Below are positions 1 to 5,272 of a DNA stretch of 5,272 nucleotides, in pieces. The notes below the pieces were generated by a model. That model did not search any database. It was not told the DNA's origin and saw only the letters and a list, made by a program, of their open reading frames with translations. The DNA is from CAZCWX01 sp964502465 (lineage in GTDB: Bacteria > Desulfobacterota > Binatia > Bin18). A program made the translations under genes and the position numbers. The stretch's first letter is position 1. Every line of letters starts with the position of its first letter. Location: assembly GCA_964502465.1 (NCBI GenBank), contig CAZCWX010000590.1, positions 1 through 5,272 on the forward strand. The letters are read 5' to 3'.

Positions 1-210
1 AAGAATTCTTCTTCCCATACATCGCACATAGGACACCTCCTTGTGGGGTCATTCTTATCGAGCGAACAGGGAACTGTAGATATTCCCTCTTAGCAGACTC
101 TGCGCAAAGAGTATACAACTATCAGTCAATCAGATACACAAAGCGATGGACAGGGTCAGTGGGCCCTGTGATGATCTCTGTGATCTGCAGACGCGACCGC
201 GCGTGCATGC

Positions 211-558
211 TCAGTCATCATGTGTCTGGGGGGCTGACTGGAGCAGTCGGGCCACCGCGGGGTGGCCACGGGCGATCGCATAGTCACTCGCGGACCGTCC
301 CCAATCATCCCGGGCCGCCACACTCGCTCCCGCCCGCAACAGGATCTGCACGACCTCGACCCTCGCCTCTGCCGCTGCCAGTATCAGCGGCGTCAGGCCT
401 TCCGCTCCCGCCAGACTAGGATCAGCTCCCGCCTCGAGGAGTGCCTGCACGACGTCGGGGTACCCGCGCACCGCCGCCAGCATCAATGGCGACGCCCCGT
501 GCAGGGTCAGGCGGTTCGGCTCTGCCCCGGCATCGAGGAGGAGCCGCCAAGCGGCTCA
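211..558 (-). pseudogene. C-terminal remnant of an ankyrin-repeat protein (5' truncated)
   Basis: The minus strand encodes about three ankyrin repeats and part of a fourth. Each repeat has the typical G-x-(S/T)-P-L-x-L-A pattern, a helix ending in LL, and an AGA(D/E)P turn: LLLDAGAEPN, then GASPLMLAAVRGYPDVVQ, then GLTPLILAAAEARVEVVQ, then a final degenerate repeat starting DDWGRSASDYA. Such repeats are protein-binding scaffolds; no enzymatic domain is visible and the partner is unknown. The C-terminus looks natural, with a TGA at 211-213 a few residues after the last repeat. The 5' side is lost: repeat homology extends past the TTG/ATG codons at 481-486 up to about 555, where an in-frame stop (556-558) and plus-strand transposase sequence take over. 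No start codon with a ribosome binding site can be assigned. I infer that the gene was truncated when IS sequence arrived. Family assignment is sure; whether the stub is expressed is unknown. Confidence 0.8.
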
Positions 559-710
559 AAGTGCTGTGGGGCTGTAAAGGCGGCGTATTAGGCGGGAAGG
601 CGTTGGTGGCGCTGGAGCTGCGCAGCGGCTTGGCGGTGGCGATGGCCACGGCGGCGGATGGCGAGACGAACGAGGCGAAATTGGTCCCAGCGCTGACGCC
701 GCAGGGACGG
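552..710 (+). pseudogene. IS4-type transposase fragment
   Basis: In the plus frame containing codon 555-557, the translation reads RLKVLWGCKGGVLGGKALVA, then LELRSGLAVAMATAADGETN, then EAKLVPALTPQ. From memory this matches an internal block of IS4-type DDE transposases: the stretch with the 'SGL-x-(L/V)-A-x-A-x-x-x-DGE-x-N(E/D)' core before the second catalytic aspartate. Only about 50 residues remain, with no start, no catalytic triad and no ends. The left edge abuts the ankyrin remnant at about 552-558. On the right it continues without a stop, in the same frame, into an unrelated transposase. The exact switch point cannot be placed without alignment; 690-730 is my estimate. It is a dead fragment. 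The family call rests on recognition of this one block, so a related family is possible. Confidence 0.55.
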
Positions 711-1268
711 GCGCGGATTATTCGCTGTGCGGCGCGGTGGGTGCCCGAGGACGTGCCGATCACGCTGAGGGTCGATGACTCGACCAAGAAAAAGGCAGGG
801 TACCAGATCGAGGGCGTGGGCCATTAGCGCAACGGGGCCGGCTCAGCCCGCCAGGCATAGCGCCCGGTGCGGGGCCTTCCCTTCGTGTGGGGGCAGAGGC
901 GGGTGCCCGTGCCGGGCTGGCCGGGGCAGCAGGGGAGTGTCCCCAGTGGCCTGTCGCTGTCCCTCACAGCGGCGCAGGCCCGCAAGCTGCACGTGCCCTC
1001 TCAGAGGCGCAGTGCGCTGGCCCGGTAGATCGTGGACTTTGTGGCGGTCCAACTGCCAGCGTGGCGGATGCGGGTCTTGGGCGAGGGCGGCTATGCGACC
1101 AAGAACACGCTGCGCCAGTTACCCGCTGCGGTGGATGTCGTCTCCCGTATGCTCATTACTGGTAAGCGCTCTGCGCCGCCGCCCCCCCGGCCACCCGTAC
1201 GTCGGGGGTGGCCGCCCAAGAAAGGGCCGCTGCTCGGGTCGCCGAAAACCTTGGCGCGTCAACGCTCC
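711..1268 (+). pseudogene. IS701/DDE_5-like transposase remnant with three in-frame TAG stops
   Basis: One plus frame carries a recognisable transposase core: RWVPEDVPITLRVDDSTKKK, IEGVGH, RNGAGSARQ, GLPFVWGQRRVPVPGWPGQ, QARKLHVP, RSALAR, IVDFVAVQLPAWRMRVLG, GGYATKNTLRQLPAAVDVVS, RMLITGK and KKGPLLGSPKTLARQRSG. The DD at 774-779 fits the first catalytic aspartate. The place where I expect the second (G-D-G-G-Y) reads GEGGY, with Glu at 1083-1085. TAG codons interrupt the frame at 825-827, 858-860 and 1026-1028; the reading frame never shifts, so it is one gene with point nonsense mutations. The N-terminus is replaced by the IS4-type fragment, and the C-terminus, including the rest of the domain after 'RSG', is cut where the IS256 inverted repeat begins at 1269. 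It cannot make an active transposase. IS701 versus a related DDE family is not settled. Confidence 0.7.
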
Positions 1269-1297
1269 GGTCATGTCCTAGAATTCCTATAAAAAGG
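1269..1297 (+). repeat. Left terminal inverted repeat of the IS256-family element
   Basis: This 29-bp sequence begins ggtcatgtcc and ends with taaaaagg. It aligns without gaps to the reverse complement of 2686-2714 with 22 of 29 identities; both begin ggtca, share gtcc, ttcct and taaa, and end agg. It directly follows the last homologous codons of the upstream IS701-like frame, marking the element's outer edge. Confidence 0.85.
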
Positions 1298-1365
1298 GGG
1301 AGTAGACGGGAGGCACTTCTGCGGTAGGTAAGCAAAGAGCGACCAAAGATGAACGACCGAACAGC

Positions 1366-1372
1366 AGGAGGG
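1366..1372 (+). promoter_or_regulatory. Ribosome binding site of the IS256 transposase
   Basis: AGGAGGG lies 8 nt before the ATG at 1381. It decides the start: this ATG is in the same frame as the downstream transposase, which could otherwise be mistaken for starting at the GTG at 1486. Confidence 0.7.
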
Positions 1373-1380
1373 ACTCCCGT

Positions 1381-2685
1381 ATGAAGAACAGGATAGCACC
1401 AAGTGAAGGAAAGGCCCAGGAGTTAAGCACTCTGTGACAGGGGCAGAACACGGCCCAGAGTGGGGAGGCATGACTGAGCACGTTAGTGCGGCTCTCCACC
1501 GAGCGCGTCTGGCAAGCAGCGTTGGCACAGGAGCAAACGGAGGCGTGGGGCCGGGGGCGCTACGAGCGCGGCGACGGCGAGCGTGGCTATCGCAACGGGT
1601 ATGAGGCCGGGACGTTAAAGACGGCCGCAGGCGTCTTACGGGTGCCGGGGCCGCAGATCCGTGATCGTGCGGAGCCCTAGCGGTCCCAGTGGTGGAAGCC
1701 AGTGGCGACCACGAGCGACGTGCGCAAGCGCGTGAGTGTGGAGAGGTACGTGGGCGGGCTGTCGCAGCGGGAGAGTGAGCCGGGCCTGGAGCAGGCCCTG
1801 GGGCAGTTCGTGCTCTCCAAGAGTACGGTCAGTGGGCTAACGGACACCTTAACCCAGGAGTATGAGGCGTTTCGCCCCCGCGATCTCAGTGGCTATGAGG
1901 TGGCCTACCTCTTTATGGATGCGGTCTATGAGCCGTTGCGTCGCTGGGGGAGCAAGACGGGCGGGCTGTGCGTATGGGCGATCTGTGGGGATGGCCGCAA
2001 GGTCTTCTCAGTCTCTCGACCGCCAACAGTGAGAGTTATGAGAGTTGTCTGGCAGTGCTGCGGGACTTGGTGAAGCGGAGGGGTACAGACGCCCGTGACC
2101 GTGACCACGGACGGGGCGGCGGGGCTGACCAAAGCGATCGAGGCGCTCTGGCCCAAAGCCCTGCGGAGCCGGTGTTGGTTGCACAAAATGCAGCACTTAC
2201 AGCAGAAGGTGCCCCCGCAAGCGTGGCCGGAGTTCAAGGCCTTGGTGGCCGATATGCGTGATGCGCCCACGGTGCCGGAGGCCGAACGGCGACGGCAGCT
2301 CATTGTCAATCGCTCTCAACGCGACTTTCCCGCAGCCTGTCGCTGCTTACTCGACGATGGCGAGGCCTCGCTCAACCACCGCTCCGTCCCGCAACGCCCT
2401 CAACAGTATGTCCGGACCTCGAACTTGGCGGAACGCGCCTGTGAAGAGGAGCGGCACCGCACCAAGGTCATTCCCCAGCTCTGGGATGAGGGCAGTGTCG
2501 TGAAGCTGGTCTTTGCCGTCTTGATCCGGATCAGTGAGCGCTGGGGCAAGCAGTGTTTCAGTGAGTTTGAACAACAACAGATTCGCAGCTTGCGGCGGAG
2601 GCGCAAGCTAGACGACCACGACGGGGAGTTGTCCGCCCCAGCTCCCGCACCGCAATCCCGCAGGAGTGCCGCGTCTGCTGCCTAA
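1381..2685 (+). pseudogene. IS256-family transposase, broken by three stops and two frameshifts
   Basis: The original gene would have encoded a 434-435 residue DDE transposase of the Transposase_mut (MULE-like) superfamily. It begins MKNRIAPSEGKAQELSTL and ends with an Arg/Pro/Ala-rich tail (RRSAASAA). Landmarks: RGYRNGYEAGTLKT near 1590-1620, KALGQFVLSK-type block near 1790-1820, first catalytic Asp in YLFMDAVYE (codon 1918-1920), second Asp in VTTDGAAGL (2110-2112), zinc-like CWLHKMQHL after it, and Glu in CEEERHRTKVIP (probably 2446-2448). All three acidic residues are present. Damage: TGA at 1435-1437 and 1471-1473, TAG at 1678-1680, loss of about one base near 2004 (frame moves to LLSLSTANSESYESCLAVLR) and an extra base, probably the A at 2079, which restores the frame. 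Both TGAs would be CGA (Arg) before one C-to-T change. GTG 1486 and the ATG-like openings at 1702 and 2095 are pieces of this one gene, not separate genes. Confidence 0.88.
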
Positions 2686-2714
2686 CCTGTTTACAGGAAC
2701 TAGGGGACTTGACC
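2686..2714 (-). repeat. Right terminal inverted repeat of the IS256-family element
   Basis: Read on the minus strand this 29-bp repeat begins ggtcaagtcc and ends gtaaacagg, matching the left repeat at 22 of 29 positions without gaps. It starts at the base after the transposase stop codon, and the neighbouring IS1182-like reading frame loses homology at its outer edge. Confidence 0.85.
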
Positions 2715-3146
2715 AAGGGTTTTCTCCCGCAGATTGAGCGTGAAGTCTTGCTTGCTGAACACCGCTCCGGGAGCCAGCCCCCAGGGTCGACAGATCACCG
2801 CCCCTCCGGCTTTGCGTATGGCAGACACGACCGGGCTGCTGAGGTAGCCCCGGTCAATATACAACTCAGCGATCGAGCCCAACCCCTGCCGCTCAAGATC
2901 GACCTGGAGAGGGGCGGCCGCTTCCTCTTCGGGGTGGTTGGCGGGCGTTACCACACAGGCCAAGATCAGATCGTCATCGAGGTCGGTGGCCACGTGGCGT
3001 TTATAGCCATTGAAGCGTTTGGGCTTGCTCTTGCGGCCATGACGCATCTCGGGGTCTTCGATCGAGCAGTGCCGCTCGGGGCGAAAGCCGATGTTGAATT
3101 CTCCTACCTTTCCGACTACCTTCTTCTTGGTCACTTGTTGGGTGCC
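2715..3146 (-). pseudogene. IS1182-type transposase fragment, truncated at both ends
   Basis: The minus strand encodes a central block of an IS1182/DDE_Tnp_1 transposase: GEFNIGFRPERHCSIEDPEM, RHGRKSKPKRFNGYKRHVAT, DLILACVVTPANHPEEEAAA, ELYIDRGYLSSPVV and FTLNLREKTL. The DPEMRHG(R)KS segment followed by a KRH-x-A-x-DLD stretch and the IDRGY motif, which holds a catalytic Asp, are hallmarks of the group. The C-terminal part (normally a CPAG motif, then the cysteine cluster and last Glu region) is missing: homology stops at the TL codons (2715-2720), where the IS256 right repeat starts. The reading frame only closes at a TAG inside that repeat. Upstream, homology fades around 3110-3146; the frame stays open to 3233, but the usual N-terminal domain of roughly 200 residues is not found in the next several hundred bases. 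It is non-functional. Confidence 0.8.
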
Positions 3147-4096
3147 TCCTGCTCGGCGACATGGGGCTTGTGTAACCACCACTTTTGCCGCAACTGGAGG
3201 CACTTGGCTATGCACTTGACCTATCGGCCTCAATCGTTACCCGTGGATTCAGGTTTTATACTGGGCAAAAACTGAGCCAAGACGAAGTGGGGCGAGGTCG
3301 CTCAGATGAGGAGGATTCAAGGGTCCTTCCCAGAAGACTATAGTTTTTGGTGTGCAGCTATCAAAAACAGATCAAGAAGGGAAATCTCCCTCGTGGTCAA
3401 TGCATCAGAAAGCACAAGAATGCCGTAGTTTTCGCAACAGGCTCTGTTGGTGTTTCCCCCACATTCTCGGGTGAAAACTGTCTTTGTGCGCTAAACATGT
3501 GATCTATCGGGCTGAGCAGGAAAAGAGTGTGTGCGAAGAGCCCTCGTCTCAGTCGGGACACACTACTACCGGACTCATGGAGAGCATCATGCACAACGGC
3601 GCCCCACTCGTCGCAGTCAATCCGCGACGCGGACCAGGTTTGCCAGGCTTGGAGTAAAACTCTTCTCAACTACCAGTGGAGATCTCGCAGCAAACCGCTA
3701 GGGGCTCGCGCTTCTCTCTCTTCGTCAGGACATGGTCGCCAGATATTGGCTATTGGAAACTTATTTCCATCGCTAAACACCAGGTGACGATTTCGCATCA
3801 AAAGAAAAGAGCGCTCCCTCCTCAGGACCAGACTGCACGAGAAGGGTTTCTCCCGCTATGCGCAGTCCTACGGGGGCGCTTTCTTTCCTCCTTCTGTTCT
3901 TGCCTCTGTAAATGTTTAGAAAACTCCCTGTGAGCGTGTTGTAAAAACCTCACACGCCGCCGAACCGGGGCGTACACTGGCGCGTTCAATCCCCTGTAAT
4001 TCTTCCGTATACAGCAGGCCGCGCGCTGGCACGAGTGTTGCTTTGTTTACTGAGTAACATGGTATTGATGGCGAAATTACACATTGACGCCCGGTT
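3147..4096. other. Long stretch with no credible gene
   Basis: About 950 bases without a protein I can support. Open frames such as 3397-3669 (minus), 3527-3787 and 3676-3933 (plus) are short, have no ribosome binding site placed to support them, and give translations without recognisable domains. I looked for the missing N-terminus of the IS1182-type transposase and for a C-terminal piece of prkA, the usual partner of yhbH, and found neither. Small features inside: a 7-bp A/T-rich inverted repeat (3343-3349 with 3362-3368), the nested hairpin at 3808-3882, and overlapping inverted repeats at 3929-3957. No clear sigma-70-type promoter stands out before yhbH, although one must lie here if the gene is transcribed alone. 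Confidence 0.6.
3808..3882. terminator. Nested hairpin with T-rich flanks, possible bidirectional terminator or structured RNA
   Basis: The outer stem pairs 3808-3818 with 3872-3882 (11 pairs including two G-T, centred on gcgctccc/gggggcgc). Within it, gactgc (3831-3836) pairs with gcagtc (3862-3867), and gagaa (3839-3843) pairs with ttctc (3848-3852) around a 4-nt loop. The plus strand after the stem is pyrimidine-rich (ttctttcctccttctg). The minus strand after the stem reads tcttttcttttg, so termination could work in either direction. It lies about 230 bases before yhbH. The long branched loop is unusual for a simple terminator, so a small structured RNA or a mobile-element end is an alternative. 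Confidence 0.4.
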
Positions 4097-4097
4097 T

Positions 4098-4102
4098 AGG
4101 AA
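4098..4102 (+). promoter_or_regulatory. Ribosome binding site of yhbH
   Basis: AGGAA (in tttaggaaaacacg) ends 6 nt before the ATG at 4109. It supports that start over later in-frame ATGs, the first of which comes only after the conserved N-terminal region. Confidence 0.65.
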
Positions 4103-4108
4103 AACACG

Positions 4109-5272
4109 ATGACTCTTGTAGCCTCAGTCTTTCATCCTTATTCCGGGTCGGAGTCGTTACGCTCGGACCGTAGCGCTAGTGACCGCCAGCGCCACCGCCA
4201 AAAAGTCCGCGAGGCGATTCGCAATAATATCGTTGACCTGGTGGGTGAAGAACCCATTATTGGCAAGCAGAGAGACAAAATCATCAAAGTTCCTGTTCCG
4301 GGGGTGAAGGAATATTGTTTCATCTATGGGGAAAATTCACTCGGAGTGATACAGGGGAACGGCGATTCCCAACCTGGTCAAGTGATCGGCGAAAAGCACA
4401 ATGGAAAGCAGGGACCGGGGCAGGGAAACAGCGGCGACCAACCCGGCGTGGATTATGATGAGACGGATACCACTTTGGAAGAAATGATCGAGATTATGTT
4501 CGAAGATCTTGAACTGCCCGACATGGAGCGCCGGGGCCTGCGTCAAGTGATGTCCGAGCGGACCAGTAAATGCCACGGGCGCCATGAAGTCGGAATTCGG
4601 CCGCGGCTAGATAAAAAACGCACCTCGCTGTCTCGCATACGCCGACGCGTGGCGGCCCGAAGACGCATGGAACAAGAGGGGAGGGAGGAATCGCACCCCA
4701 GTGCATCGCCAGGCTTGGCGGATTCACCACACTGGCGCGAGCGGGAAGAGGGAGATGATGAGCAGCGCTTTCCTTTCCATCAGGACGATATGGTCTACCG
4801 CCATATGAAAACAAGGGTCCGAGCAGATTCCAATGCAGTGGTGATCTGTATCATGGATGTCTCGGGCTCGATGGATACGATGGAAAAATATTTAGCGCGC
4901 AGCTTTTTCTTCCTGCTCTACCAATTTGTGTGCGCCAGGTACCATGAGGTTGAGCTTGTCTTTGTTGCTCATCACACGGAAGGGCGCGAGGTTAGCGAGG
5001 AGGAATTTTTTCACAAGGGAGAATCAGGGGGCACTTTGATCTCCTCAGGATATAAGAAGGCTTTGGAAATTATTCGGGCGCGTTACCATCCGAGCCTCTG
5101 GAACATCTACGCCTTTCACTGCTCCGACGGAGACAATTGGGAGTCGGACAATCCTGCGGCGTTGAAGGCGGCCCTAGAACTATGCGATGTCTGTAACCTG
5201 TTTGGCTACGGGGAAATTAAGCCATTGGGCCCCCAGTATTATGAAAGCTCCCTGTTCGAGATCCTCCACCAG
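4109..5272 (+). CDS. yhbH: YhbH/YeaH family protein (DUF444) with VWA-like metal site, 3' partial
   Basis: 388 codons are open to the window edge; family members are about 390-430 residues, so probably only a few dozen residues are missing. Recognised from the N-terminal SDRQRHRQKVREAIRNNIVD helix (residues 24-43), the Gly/Gln-rich linker (83-114, with GQGNSGDQPGVDY), the FEDLELPDM segment (131-139), DKKRTSLSRI (168-177), and a C-terminal von Willebrand A-like domain. That domain has a MIDAS-type metal site: D250-x-S252-x-S254 in IMDVSGSMD, a Thr in GESGGT (T309) and Asp in SDGDN (D340). Other family marks are KYLARSFFF (260-268), VFVAHHTEG (284-292), EEEFFHKGESGGT and CNLFGYGE. Known members sit in operons with the Ser/Thr kinase PrkA and with SpoVR and affect sporulation or stress responses; the biochemical role is not firmly known. 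It is a cytosolic-type protein with no signal peptide. An acidic, low-complexity stretch (187-222) looks expanded relative to Bacillus YhbH. No prkA lies immediately upstream; a spoVR downstream would be outside the window. Confidence 0.93.
   Translation, partial: MTLVASVFHPYSGSESLRSDRSASDRQRHRQKVREAIRNNIVDLVGEEPIIGKQRDKIIKVPVPGVKEYCFIYGENSLGVIQGNGDSQPGQVIGEKHNGKQGPGQGNSGDQPGVDYDETDTTLEEMIEIMFEDLELPDMERRGLRQVMSERTSKCHGRHEVGIRPRLDKKRTSLSRIRRRVAARRRMEQEGREESHPSASPGLADSPHWREREEGDDEQRFPFHQDDMVYRHMKTRVRADSNAVVICIMDVSGSMDTMEKYLARSFFFLLYQFVCARYHEVELVFVAHHTEGREVSEEEFFHKGESGGTLISSGYKKALEIIRARYHPSLWNIYAFHCSDGDNWESDNPAALKAALELCDVCNLFGYGEIKPLGPQYYESSLFEILHQ

Larger units (their letters stand above)
1269..2714 (+). 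mobile_element. IS256-family insertion sequence, complete ends, inactive
   Basis: This 1,446-bp element is bounded by 29-bp imperfect terminal inverted repeats (1269-1297 and 2686-2714) and carries one transposase frame in the plus direction. That frame ends immediately before the right repeat (stop 2683-2685, repeat from 2686), a compact layout normal for IS256-type elements, as is the total length. Homology of both neighbouring genes stops exactly at its ends: the IS701-like frame at 1268 and the IS1182-like frame at 2715. The 8-9 bp outside the ends differ (caacgctcc on the left, aagggtttt on the right), so no target-site duplication remains. With its transposase broken it could only move if helped in trans by a related copy elsewhere in the genome. 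Confidence 0.85.

Noticed and set aside
150..169. acaggg/ccctgt hairpin as terminator of the ankyrin gene
   Set aside because: It is a 6-bp stem with an 8-base loop and no T tract on the minus-strand exit side.
159..591. Plus-strand open frames over the ankyrin remnant
   Set aside because: They are antisense to clear ankyrin repeats and give Arg/Pro-rich translations without domains, as expected of shadows of a GC-rich gene.
825..1680. Amber (TAG) recoding across the transposase genes
   Set aside because: The IS256 gene also has TGA stops and frameshifts, and both genes lack ends or a continuous frame; pseudogene decay explains all stops.
3426..3450. ttttcgcaacaggctctgttgg resembles ends of some insertion sequences
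   Set aside because: No partner inverted repeat or transposase lies at a suitable distance; the similarity is from memory and short.
3397..3933. Possible small proteins (3397-3669 minus, 3527-3787 and 3676-3933 plus)
   Set aside because: There is no supporting ribosome binding site, no recognisable motif, and mixed composition; they overlap one another on both strands.
4038..4066. ttgctt followed by tattga as a yhbH promoter
   Set aside because: The -10 match is poor and the spacing (19) too wide; not better than chance.
4138..4814. Minus-strand open frames across the start of yhbH
   Set aside because: They are antisense to a strongly recognised coding sequence and show no domains.

Overview
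This window reads as a decayed mobile-element scar beside one apparently intact chromosomal gene. No tRNA, rRNA, CRISPR array or plasmid function is visible. The only healthy gene belongs to the YhbH/YeaH (DUF444) family, whose members act with the PrkA kinase and SpoVR in bacterial stress and sporulation-associated operons. Its sequence is closer to the Bacillus-type YhbH layout than to E. coli YeaH. The DNA is GC-rich in the transposon part and more mixed elsewhere. IS-dense, GC-rich chromosomes like this are common in environmental bacteria, but nothing here fixes the phylum.

Layout: (1) 1-210 holds no recognisable gene. (2) 211-~558, minus strand, is the C-terminal end of an ankyrin-repeat protein whose 5' part is lost at a junction near 552-558. 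(3) ~552-~710, plus strand, is a short IS4-type transposase fragment. It runs in the same reading frame into (4) ~711-1268, a fragment of a second DDE transposase (IS701/DDE_5-like) carrying three in-frame TAG stops. (5) 1269-2714 is a full-length but dead IS256-family element: 29-bp terminal inverted repeats matching at 22 of 29 positions without gaps, and a transposase frame (1381-2685) broken by three premature stops and two compensating 1-base indels. (6) 2715-~3146, minus strand, is an IS1182-type transposase fragment cut exactly at the IS256 right end. (7) ~3147-4096 is a long stretch without a credible gene. It contains one nested hairpin with T-rich DNA on both sides (3808-3882), a possible two-way terminator. 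(8) 4109 to the window end is yhbH, starting at ATG 4109 behind an AGGAA ribosome binding site and running off the right edge at codon 388.

The genes do not form a pathway. Segments 2 to 6 record successive insertions and deletions. The two fragments flanking the IS256 element come from different IS families and show no target-site duplication, so the element's present position probably arose by recombination or deletion rather than a simple insertion. I found no convincing new biological system. The best items for a second look are the hybrid IS256 locus, the nested hairpin, and the yhbH gene without its usual prkA neighbour immediately upstream.
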